From Bacillota bacterium (GTDB lineage Bacteria > Bacillota > Clostridia > Oscillospirales > Oscillospiraceae), in assembly GCA_029777215.1 (NCBI GenBank), contig JAKOSQ010000134.1, positions 1-6,018 on the forward strand: DNA of 6,018 nt, written 5' to 3'. Below are positions 1 to 5,590 of the stretch, in pieces. The position numbers and the translations under genes were made by a program. Numbering within the stretch: position 1 is the stretch's first letter; every line of letters begins with the position of its first letter. The notes under the pieces were generated by a model, which saw only the letters and a list, made by a program, of their open reading frames with translations, was not told the origin of the DNA and searched no databases.

Positions 1-1
1 A

Positions 2-736
2 AAGCTCACGGCCTACCACGAGGGCGGCCACGCCGTCGTCGGCCACTTCCTCAAAAACACCGACCCCGTGCACTATATCACGATCATCCCGCGCGGACCC
101 ACGGGCGGCGTCACCTACTTCCGCCCGAAGGACGACGTGGAAAATTTCCAGTCCTACGGCGAGTTGTACGACGACATCGTCGTCGCGCTCGGCGGCAGGG
201 TTTCGGAAAAGCTGTTTCTGGACGACATCTCCACCGGCGCGTCGAACGACATCCAGCAGGCCACCCACACGGCCCGCGCGATGGTCACGCAGTACGGCAT
301 GTCCAAAAAGCTCGGCCCCATCTCCTTTGAGGAGGCTGGACACAGCATCTTCATCGGCCGCGACTTCGGCCAGACGAAGTCCTATTCCGAGGAGACCGCC
401 TCCACCATCGACGAGGAGGTCAAGCACATTTTCGACGAGGCCAGCGAGGACTGCGAAAAAATCCTCACCGAGCACGCGGAGCTTTTGAAGGGCGTCGCGG
501 AGTATCTGCTCGCCCACGAGAGCATGGACGGCGAGACCTTTGAATACTACTGCGAGCACGGCGAATTCCCGCCCGAAAAGCCCGACGCGCCGCAGAGCGG
601 CGACGAGGTGAAGACTTTCTCCGTTGAGGAGATTATTTCGAGCGCGGCGCCCGCGCCGCAGGCGGACAGCCCGGAGCCGACGAGCCCGGCACCGGACAGC
701 GTTCCGCCGGACCAGTCCCCGGACAACGAAAAATAA
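2..736 (+). CDS. ftsH: ATP-dependent zinc metalloprotease FtsH, C-terminal part (5' end outside window)
   Basis: FtsH is a membrane-anchored AAA+ protease that unfolds and degrades membrane and short-lived cytosolic proteins. Only the last 244 residues are present, in a frame open from base 2; the membrane segments and AAA module lie upstream. The visible part is the M41 peptidase domain. The zinc motif HEGGH is at visible residues 6-10, and the third zinc ligand is probably Asp83 in the STGASNDI stretch, 77 residues after the first His, close to the spacing in E. coli FtsH. The family block VTQYGMSKKLGP follows, then a helical region. The last 55 or so residues form a low-complexity tail rich in Pro, Ala, Ser, Asp and Glu that looks disordered. 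The usual motif is HEAGH, so the Gly in third position is a small variation. A GC-rich hairpin directly follows the stop. Identification is firm from the motifs; the number of upstream residues cannot be known here. Confidence 0.96.
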   Translation, partial: KLTAYHEGGHAVVGHFLKNTDPVHYITIIPRGPTGGVTYFRPKDDVENFQSYGELYDDIVVALGGRVSEKLFLDDISTGASNDIQQATHTARAMVTQYGMSKKLGPISFEEAGHSIFIGRDFGQTKSYSEETASTIDEEVKHIFDEASEDCEKILTEHAELLKGVAEYLLAHESMDGETFEYYCEHGEFPPEKPDAPQSGDEVKTFSVEEIISSAAPAPQADSPEPTSPAPDSVPPDQSPDNEK

Positions 737-741
737 AGCAC

Positions 742-765
742 AGGGGCGGGAGCAATCCCGCCCCT
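742..765 (+). terminator. GC-rich hairpin after ftsH, probable intrinsic terminator
   Basis: A perfect stem of ten pairs (742-751 with 756-765) closes on a GCAA tetraloop, a GNRA type, six bases after the ftsH stop. The stem is nearly all G-C and should be very stable. The following tract, TTGGTTTG, is only weakly T-rich, so termination may be partial and some transcripts may continue into the DUF4317 gene, which has no obvious promoter of its own. Confidence 0.6.
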
Positions 766-806
766 TGGTTTGCCCGCCGTGCGACAGGCGCGGCGCGGAA
801 AAATGC

Positions 807-813
807 AGAGAGG
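807..813 (+). promoter_or_regulatory. Ribosome binding site of the DUF4317 gene
   Basis: AGAGAGG lies five bases before the ATG at 819. It fixes this start over upstream in-frame ATG codons: the open frame extends back to 624, inside ftsH, but that extension encodes an arginine-rich, low-complexity stretch typical of a frame shadow. Confidence 0.75.
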
Positions 814-818
814 CAGTT

Positions 819-1952
819 ATGAACGAAAAAGAGATCGCGGAGCTCCGCCGCCGCTTTCGGGCGGACCACAGCAATATCACAGCCGTGCGCGGCTGCTATG
901 TCAACGAAAAGCGCGAGGTCGTGGCCGAATTCCGGCAGTCCATGACGATGTGCTCCCGCGAGGAGTCGGAGCAGATTTTGGCGCTTTTGAAAAAGTCCCT
1001 GTCGGGGACACTGGGCAAAAACCTCGCGGAGATCGAATTTGAGACGCAGCAGGTTGTCAGCGGCGAGGAGCACGCGCTGCTAATGGCTCTGCGGAAGTCC
1101 GGCCTCGACGACGATGACGCCGTGCACGAATTTTTCCGCCGCACCATCGAGGCGACGAACATGGAGGGAAACTACCTCATTTTGCTCGCACACGACAATT
1201 ACGATGTGCCCTACCGCTCGAAGGACGGAGAGTCGGAGGGACGGGACTCGGAGGAGGTCTTCTCCTACATCGTCTGCAGTCTCTGCCCGATCAAGCTCAC
1301 GAAGCCGCAGCTCGGCTTCCACGTCAATGAAAACCGTTTTTGCAACATCGCCGCCGACTGGGTCGTGTCCGCGCCGGAGCTGGGCTTTTTGTTCCCGGCC
1401 TTCGACGACCGTGCGACGAACATCTACAGCGCGCTCTACTACACGAAGGATCTCGCCGAAAACCACGGGGAATTTGTCGACGCGATCTTCAAATGTCCGG
1501 TCCCCATGCCCGCCGCCGCGCAGCGGGAGAGCTTCGGGGCGGTGCTCAGCGAGTCGGTCGCGGAGGACTGCAGCTTCGACGTGGTCCACGCGGTCCACGA
1601 GCAGATGAGCGGCATGATCGCCGATCACCGGGAAAACCGGGACATCGAGCCGCTCAAGCTATCCAAGACGCAGGTGAAGGAGCTGCTGGAGACCTGCGGC
1701 GTGGCGGACGAGCGCGTGAGCCGCTTTGAAGAGCGCTACGACGAGACCTTCGGCGAGGACACGACGCTCAGCCCGGCGGCCCTCGTAGGGGCAAAGCAGC
1801 TCGAACTCACGACGCCGGACGTGGTCATCCGCGTGAACCCGGAGCGTGCGGACCTCGTCAAGACCGAGGTGATCGACGGCCGCCGCTACATCCTCATTCG
1901 CGCGGACGAGGGCGTCGAGCTCAACGGCGTCCCCATCGCCATCCGGGATTGA
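819..1952 (+). CDS. DUF4317 family protein of unknown function
   Basis: A complete protein of 377 residues that I recognise as DUF4317, a family of about this length found mainly in Clostridia and with no established function. Family-like stretches include the N-terminal MNEKEIAELRRRF, TLGKNLAEIEF (64-74), EGNYLILLAHDNYDVP (116-131), a cysteine pair in VCSLCP (152-157), ENRFCN (171-176) and GFLFPAFDDRATNIYSALYY (189-208). I see no signal peptide or membrane helix, so it is probably cytosolic. The C-terminal 100 residues contain a charged helical part and a beta-rich end. The start at 819 is chosen for its Shine-Dalgarno site and because the family begins there. It sits 82 bases after ftsH and 108 bases before ychF. 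No promoter is obvious, so it may depend on read-through from ftsH. The family call is from memory of related sequences; function is unknown and I infer none. Confidence 0.9.
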   Translation: MNEKEIAELRRRFRADHSNITAVRGCYVNEKREVVAEFRQSMTMCSREESEQILALLKKSLSGTLGKNLAEIEFETQQVVSGEEHALLMALRKSGLDDDDAVHEFFRRTIEATNMEGNYLILLAHDNYDVPYRSKDGESEGRDSEEVFSYIVCSLCPIKLTKPQLGFHVNENRFCNIAADWVVSAPELGFLFPAFDDRATNIYSALYYTKDLAENHGEFVDAIFKCPVPMPAAAQRESFGAVLSESVAEDCSFDVVHAVHEQMSGMIADHRENRDIEPLKLSKTQVKELLETCGVADERVSRFEERYDETFGEDTTLSPAALVGAKQLELTTPDVVIRVNPERADLVKTEVIDGRRYILIRADEGVELNGVPIAIRD

Positions 1953-1980
1953 GAAAACGCGGCGCAAAGAGACGAAATGC

Positions 1981-2009
1981 TTGAGATACCACCACAGCCG
2001 TGCTACAAT
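1981..2009 (+). promoter_or_regulatory. Housekeeping (sigma-A type) promoter of ychF
   Basis: The -35 box TTGAGA (1981-1986) and -10 box TACAAT (2004-2009) are separated by exactly 17 bases, and TG at 2001-2002 makes an extended -10. Each box has one mismatch to TTGACA/TATAAT. Transcription would start near 2016, about 45 bases before the ychF start. It begins 29 bases after the DUF4317 stop, which suggests ychF is transcribed independently. Confidence 0.8.
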
Positions 2010-2042
2010 GAATACATATTCGCAGACAAACCCCCGAAAAAT

Positions 2043-2048
2043 AAGGAG
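2043..2048 (+). promoter_or_regulatory. Ribosome binding site of ychF
   Basis: AAGGAG lies 12 bases before the ATG at 2061, a slightly long spacing. An in-frame ATG at 2049 touches the site directly and so cannot use it. The ATG at 1977 lies upstream of the promoter. That leaves 2061, where the conserved family start [14 protein letters not shown] begins. Confidence 0.75.
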
Positions 2049-2060
2049 ATGCAGAAAGTA

Positions 2061-3158
2061 ATGAAACTTGGTATCGTCGGACTGCCGAATGTCGGCAAAT
2101 CTACGCTTTTTAACGCCATCACGAACGCGGGCGCGGAGTGCGCGAACTACCCGTTTTGCACGATAGACCCGAACGTCGGCACCGTCGCGGTGCCGGACGA
2201 GCGGCTCGACTTCCTCGCGGAGCTCTACAAGCCGAAAAAATACACCCCTGCCATCATTGAATTCGTCGATATCGCCGGCCTTGTCAAGGGCGCATCCAAG
2301 GGCGAGGGCCTCGGCAACAAGTTCCTCGAAAACATCCGCCGCACGGACGCCATCGTCCACGTCGTCCGCTGCTTTGACGACGAAAACGTCATCCATGTCG
2401 ACGGCAGCTGTGACCCCATCCGCGACATTGAGACGATCAACACGGAGCTGGTCCTCGCGGACATGGAAATGCTGGAGCGCCGCCGCGACAAGGTCGCAAA
2501 GCTCGTCAAGGCCGGCGACAAGAAGCACGCCCACGAGGCCGAGCTTCTTGAAGCGCTCTATCAGCACCTCGACGCCGGCAAGTCCGCCCGCAGCTTCGAC
2601 TGCGACGAGGACGACTGCGCCATCGTCGCCGAGAGCGAGCTTTTGACGCTCAAGCCCGTCATCTACGCCGCGAACATGGACGAAAAGGGCTTCGGCGCGG
2701 GTCCCGAAAACAGCGAGTATGTCAAGCGGGTCGAGGACTTCGCAAAGGCCGAGGGATCGCAGGTCCTGCCGATCTGCGCCAAGGCCGAACAGGAGATCGC
2801 CGAGCTCGACGACGAGGACAAGGCGCTGTTTCTGGAGGAGCTGGGCCTCGCCGAGAGCGGCCTTGCCCGCCTCATCAAGTGCTCCTACAGTCTCCTGGGC
2901 CTCATTTCATTCCTCACCTCCGGCAGCGACGAGTGCCGCGCCTGGACGATCAAAAAGGGCACCAAGGCCCCGCAGGCCGCCGGCAAAATCCACACGGACT
3001 TCGAACGCGGCTTCATCCGCGCCGAGATCGTCGCCTTCGACGACCTCAAGGTCTGCGGCACCATGGCCGCCGCCAAGGAAAAGGGCTTGGTGCGCAGCGA
3101 AGGAAAAGAATACGTTATGCAGGATGGAGACGTGACACTGTTCCGATTTAATGTGTAA
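2061..3158 (+). CDS. ychF: Redox/ribosome-associated P-loop ATPase YchF (Obg/OLA1 family)
   Basis: A complete 365-residue YchF, the usual length for the family. YchF is a cytosolic TRAFAC-class NTPase that associates with ribosomes and, unlike its Obg relatives, prefers ATP; it is linked to stress responses, but its exact role is not settled. Domains in order: G domain with Walker A GLPNVGKS (7-14), a G2-region stretch YPFCTIDPN (30-38), G3 DIAG (70-73), where a hydrophobic Leu follows as is characteristic of YchF, and G4 NMDE (205-208) in place of the NKxD of true GTPases, in line with ATP preference. A helical coiled-coil insertion covers about 130-170, and a C-terminal TGS domain about 280-363. 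It has its own promoter and a terminator-like hairpin, so it is probably monocistronic. Identification is firm. Confidence 0.97.
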   Translation: MKLGIVGLPNVGKSTLFNAITNAGAECANYPFCTIDPNVGTVAVPDERLDFLAELYKPKKYTPAIIEFVDIAGLVKGASKGEGLGNKFLENIRRTDAIVHVVRCFDDENVIHVDGSCDPIRDIETINTELVLADMEMLERRRDKVAKLVKAGDKKHAHEAELLEALYQHLDAGKSARSFDCDEDDCAIVAESELLTLKPVIYAANMDEKGFGAGPENSEYVKRVEDFAKAEGSQVLPICAKAEQEIAELDDEDKALFLEELGLAESGLARLIKCSYSLLGLISFLTSGSDECRAWTIKKGTKAPQAAGKIHTDFERGFIRAEIVAFDDLKVCGTMAAAKEKGLVRSEGKEYVMQDGDVTLFRFNV

Positions 3159-3213
3159 ACTTGACAAAGTTACAGGAGTGTGGCGACAGCGGGCCTTTCG
3201 GTTATGTGCAGAC

Positions 3214-3256
3214 TGCAATAAATCTTTCACAAAATGAATAGATTTAGGCAATTTTT
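3214..3256 (+). terminator. AT-rich terminator-like hairpin after ychF
   Basis: An eleven-pair stem (3219-3229 with 3235-3246, one bulged T at 3239) closes on a five-base CAAAA loop. It is extended below by TGC/GCA pairing (3214-3216 with 3248-3250) across a small internal loop. A run of five T follows at 3252-3256. It lies 55 bases after the ychF stop. The stem is AT-rich, unlike the other terminators here, so strength is uncertain. Confidence 0.5.
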
Positions 3257-3270
3257 ATAGCACCGTATTC

Positions 3271-3361
3271 GCGCGTTCCACGCGCAGACCGGAGACGACC
3301 GCTTTGTATATGAGACTGAAATAAAAATGCAAAGAAAGCGGCATCATAAATAAATGATACC
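3271..3361 (+). repeat. Cluster of three inverted repeats upstream of the thrS promoter
   Basis: Three small inverted repeats are packed before the -35 box at 3377. GCGCGT (3271-3276) and ACGCGC (3280-3285) form a perfect six-pair hairpin with a three-base loop. CCGCTTT (3299-3305) and AAAGCGG (3335-3341) are perfect seven-base arms 29 bases apart. GGCATCAT (3340-3347) and ATGATACC (3354-3361) pair with one mismatch around a six-base loop. None is followed by a T-run on the + strand. They might be protein-binding sites, remnants of a structured RNA, or chance. I see no gene here. Confidence 0.4.
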
Positions 3362-3376
3362 GGCAAGTATTGCGCC

Positions 3377-3405
3377 TTGACAAATCCCCCGCAAAAGACT
3401 ACAAT
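3377..3405 (+). promoter_or_regulatory. Strong housekeeping promoter of the thrS leader
   Basis: A consensus -35 TTGACA (3377-3382) and a -10 TACAAT (3400-3405, one mismatch) are 17 bases apart. Transcription would start near 3412, giving a leader of about 280 bases before thrS, as expected for a T-box-controlled gene. Confidence 0.88.
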
Positions 3406-3602
3406 AATTTCAATATCCCAAAGGCATCGACGGAGAACGGCGGCCCGGCGCGGGCACAGAGAGAGCGGCATTGGCTGAAAGCTGCTTCATTGCGTGGACC
3501 TCAACCGACCCCTCCCGAGCCGGCGCGCGGAAAGAATTTTTCGAGTATGCGCCCCCGTGTGCGCCCGTTACAGCGCGCCTAAGCGGCGGAGTGATCCGCA
3601 AG

Positions 3603-3635
3603 CAGGGTGGAACCGTGTTTATAAGAGCACCCCTG
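3603..3635 (+). promoter_or_regulatory. T-box antiterminator element
   Basis: The T-box folds with the left arm of the terminator into the classic antiterminator. Helix A1 pairs 3603-3607 with 3631-3635, a seven-base bulge TGGAACC spans 3608-3614, and helix A2 pairs 3615-3619 with 3626-3630, including one G-U. Bases 3608-3611 (TGGA) would pair with the tRNA end; A3611 predicts U as the discriminator base of the sensed tRNA. The fold shares 3626-3635 with the terminator, so the two are mutually exclusive. Confidence 0.88.
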
Positions 3636-3660
3636 ACATTACGTCGGGGGCGCTTTTTTT
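3626..3660 (+). terminator. Regulated intrinsic terminator of the thrS T-box
   Basis: Twelve-base arms (3626-3637 with 3643-3654) pair with one A-C mismatch and one G-U wobble around a five-base loop, followed directly by a T-run of seven (3654-3660). It lies 34 bases before the thrS start and competes with the antiterminator for the left arm. Confidence 0.92.
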
Positions 3661-3678
3661 AATTTGTATTCACTCGAA

Positions 3679-3684
3679 AAGGAG
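3679..3684 (+). promoter_or_regulatory. Ribosome binding site of thrS
   Basis: AAGGAG lies ten bases before the ATG at 3695 and after the leader terminator. The open frame continues back to 3494, but that stretch overlaps the T-box RNA and cannot be translated as part of ThrRS in a sensible way. Confidence 0.85.
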
Positions 3685-3694
3685 ACAAAATATC

Positions 3695-5449
3695 ATGGAC
3701 GACAATCAGTTCACGTTCGAAAATCCCGAGTACAAGAAAAAATACCGCCACACGACGTCCCATATCCTCGCACAGGCCATCAAGCGCCTGTACCCGGAGA
3801 CGAAGCTCGCCATCGGCCCCGCCATTGAGGACGGCTTCTATTACGATGTCGATTCCGAGACGACCTTCACCCCCGACGTCCTCGAAAAGCTTGAGGCCGA
3901 GATGAAGAAGATCTGCAAGGAAAAGATCCCCCTCGAGCGCTTCGAGCTGCCCCGCGACGAGGCCATCAAGTTTGTGGAAGAGCGCGAGGAGCCGTACAAG
4001 GTCCAGCTCATCAAAGACCTGCCCGAGGATGCCGTCATCAGCTTCTACAAGCAGGGCGACTTCACCGACCTCTGCGCCGGCCCGCACCTCGCCACGACCG
4101 GCAACGTCAAGGGCAACGCCATCAAGCTCACGAGCTGCACCGGCGCTTACTGGCGCGGCGACAGCAAGAACAAGATGCTCCAGCGCATCTACGGCACCTG
4201 CTTCCCCAAGAAGGAGGAGCTTGACGCCTATCTCGAGCGCATTGAGGAGGCAAAAAAGCGCGACCACCGTAAGCTCGGCCGCGAACTCGGCCTGTTCGCC
4301 TTCCGCGACGAGGCCCCCGGCTTCCCGTTCTATCTTCCGAAGGGCCTGATTCTGCGCAACACCCTCGTGGATTACTGGCGCGAGGTCCACAAAAAGTGGG
4401 ACTACACCGAGATCATGACCCCACAGATCATGAAGCGCAGCCTCTGGGAGACCTCCGGCCACTGGGATCACTACCACGACAACATGTACACCACCGTCAT
4501 CGACGAGGAAGACTACGCCATCAAGCCCATGAACTGCCCCGGCTCCATCCTTGTCTATGACCTCGAGCCGCACTCCTACAAGGAACTGCCGCTGCGCTAC
4601 GGCGAGCTCGGCATCGTCCACCGCCACGAGCTCTCCGGCGCTTTACACGGCATGTTCCGCGTCCGCTGCTTCACGCAGGACGACGCGCACATCCTCCTCG
4701 CCCCGGAGCAGATCCGCGACGAGGTCGTCCGCATCGCCCAGCTCTTCGACGAGGTCTACGGCCTCTTCCAGCTGCCGTACACGATCGAGCTGTCCACCAT
4801 GCCCGAGGACCACATCGGCTCCGTCGAGGATTGGGACGTCGCGACGAAGGACCTCGCGGATGCCATCACCTCCATCGGCAAGTCCTACGAGGTCAACGAG
4901 GGCGACGGCGCGTTCTACGGCCCGAAGCTCGACTTCCACATCCAGGACAGCCTCGGCCGTACCTGGCAGTGCGGCACCATCCAGCTCGACTTCCAGCTGC
5001 CAGGCCGCTTCAACCTTGAATACACCGGCGCGGACGGCGAGAAGCACTGCCCAGTCATGATCCACCGCGTCGTCTTCGGCTCCATCGAGCGCTTCATCGG
5101 CATCCTCACCGAGCACTACGCCGGCGCTTTCCCGACCTGGCTCGCGCCCGTACAGGTCAAGGTCATGCCGATCACCGACCGCACGAAGGACTACGCGCAG
5201 GGCATCTATGAAAAGCTCTCCGCCGCCGGCATCCGCTGCGAGACCGATTTCCGCAGCGAGAAGATCGGCTACAAAATTCGTGAGGCGCAGATGCAGAAGA
5301 TCCCGTATATGCTCGTCGTCGGCGACAAGGAGGCCGAGAGCGGCCTTGTCGCGGTCCGCACCCGCGCGGGCGGCGACGAGGGCACGATGTCCCTCGACGA
5401 ATTCATGACCAAGCTCGAAAAGCAGATCAAAACGCGCGAAAACGACTGA
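3695..5449 (+). CDS. thrS: Threonyl-tRNA synthetase, form lacking the N-terminal TGS domain
   Basis: This cytosolic class II enzyme charges tRNA-Thr with threonine. It has 584 residues, against about 640 for E. coli ThrRS, because the N-terminal TGS domain is absent. The N2 editing domain starts almost at once: HTTSH (19-23) and DLCAGPH (125-131) give the H-x3-H and C-x3-H residues used to hydrolyse mischarged Ser-tRNA-Thr. The catalytic core follows from about 190. Zinc ligands are predicted as Cys281 (MNCPG), His332 (QDDAH) and His457 (PVMIHR); motif 2 is HRHELSGALHG (309-319), with His and Leu where E. coli has Asn and Pro; motif 3 is around FGSIERFIGI (461-470). The anticodon-binding domain covers about 484-580. 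The start at 3695 follows a good ribosome site just after the leader terminator, so the short N-terminus is genuine. Expression is controlled by the T-box. All key residues are present, so it should be active. Confidence 0.98.
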   Translation: MDDNQFTFENPEYKKKYRHTTSHILAQAIKRLYPETKLAIGPAIEDGFYYDVDSETTFTPDVLEKLEAEMKKICKEKIPLERFELPRDEAIKFVEEREEPYKVQLIKDLPEDAVISFYKQGDFTDLCAGPHLATTGNVKGNAIKLTSCTGAYWRGDSKNKMLQRIYGTCFPKKEELDAYLERIEEAKKRDHRKLGRELGLFAFRDEAPGFPFYLPKGLILRNTLVDYWREVHKKWDYTEIMTPQIMKRSLWETSGHWDHYHDNMYTTVIDEEDYAIKPMNCPGSILVYDLEPHSYKELPLRYGELGIVHRHELSGALHGMFRVRCFTQDDAHILLAPEQIRDEVVRIAQLFDEVYGLFQLPYTIELSTMPEDHIGSVEDWDVATKDLADAITSIGKSYEVNEGDGAFYGPKLDFHIQDSLGRTWQCGTIQLDFQLPGRFNLEYTGADGEKHCPVMIHRVVFGSIERFIGILTEHYAGAFPTWLAPVQVKVMPITDRTKDYAQGIYEKLSAAGIRCETDFRSEKIGYKIREAQMQKIPYMLVVGDKEAESGLVAVRTRAGGDEGTMSLDEFMTKLEKQIKTREND

Positions 5450-5491
5450 TGAGATTTTGACATTATTTTCGCGCGCACAAATCGAATAAAG

Positions 5492-5539
5492 AAAAAGGCT
5501 CCTTCGTAGACTAAGATCGGTCCGCGAAGAAGCTTTTTT
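5492..5539 (+). terminator. Terminator of thrS, probably bidirectional
   Basis: Fifteen-base arms (5492-5506 with 5525-5539) pair with one G-U and one C-A mismatch; the 18-base loop could pair further through GAC/GTC. A run of six T ends the right arm (5534-5539), and five A at the left arm (5492-5496) give a T-run on the - strand. It starts 43 bases after the thrS stop and separates thrS from sleB. Confidence 0.88.
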
Positions 5540-5547
5540 ATTACATG

Positions 5548-5564
5548 GGGGCGCGCCGCGCCCC
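5548..5564 (+). other. GC-only hairpin between the thrS terminator and sleB
   Basis: GGGGCGC (5548-5554) and GCGCCCC (5558-5564) form a perfect seven-pair stem with a three-base loop. There is no T-run after it. It ends 11 bases before the sleB ribosome binding site, so it would lie in the sleB leader if transcription starts upstream. It may be an mRNA 5' structure, an operator or chance in GC-rich DNA. Confidence 0.45.
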
Positions 5565-5575
5565 GGGCAAAGCGA

Positions 5576-5581
5576 AAGGGA
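5576..5581 (+). promoter_or_regulatory. Ribosome binding site of sleB
   Basis: AAGGGA lies nine bases before the ATG at 5591. The ATG at 5581 overlaps the site and is in another frame. The chosen start gives a proper signal peptide. Confidence 0.65.
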
Positions 5582-5590
5582 TGTTGCAAA

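Larger units (their letters stand above)
3413..3660 (+). promoter_or_regulatory. T-box riboswitch (threonine) controlling thrS
   Basis: A T-box leader senses the charging state of a tRNA: uncharged tRNA pairs by its anticodon with a specifier codon and by its 3' end with the T-box bulge, which prevents termination. Hallmarks seen in order: the AGAGAGAG run (3458-3465) followed by the Stem I terminal arm (3464-3469 with 3481-3486, six pairs with one G-U, loop containing TTGGCTGAAA); a probable lower helix CGG/CCG (3431-3433 with 3505-3507) flanking a specifier loop with Thr codon ACC at 3498-3500 as best candidate; a Stem II-region helix of seven perfect pairs (3522-3528 with 3573-3579); the CCCGTTA motif (3564-3570) typical of the IIA/B pseudoknot; a Stem III-like hairpin (3586-3590 with 3595-3599, GTGA loop); the T-box AGGGTGGAACCGTG (3604-3617); and a terminator. 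The downstream gene encodes ThrRS, matching a threonine specifier. The exact left end is inferred from the promoter. Confidence 0.93.

Noticed and set aside
624..818. N-terminal extension of the DUF4317 frame back into ftsH
   Set aside because: It overlaps ftsH in another frame, reads as an arginine-rich low-complexity string, and a good ribosome site marks the start at 819.
1659..2567. Long antisense frame of 302 codons across DUF4317 and ychF
   Set aside because: It lies opposite two well-identified genes, has no ribosome site, and long antisense frames are expected in GC-rich coding DNA.
3161..3166. TTGACA just after the ychF stop as a -35 box
   Set aside because: No -10-like hexamer at 16-18 bases; a short AACTT/AAGTT palindrome around it looks incidental.
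3548..3566. Direct repeat TGCGCCC twice (3548-3554 and 3560-3566)
   Set aside because: It falls in the Stem II / pseudoknot region of the T-box and is explained by that structure and base composition; no sign of a mobile element or array.
3494..3694. 67-codon N-terminal extension of ThrRS
   Set aside because: This stretch is the T-box RNA and terminator; the encoded residues do not resemble a TGS domain.
5457..5488. TTGACA at 5457-5462 as a -35 box for sleB
   Set aside because: No acceptable -10 lies 16-18 bases downstream, and transcription would run straight into the terminator.
5483..5513. CGAATA plus TAGACTA as a sigma-G promoter for sleB
   Set aside because: The -10 matches CATACTA only in its second half and the pair overlaps the left arm of the thrS terminator; too weak to call.
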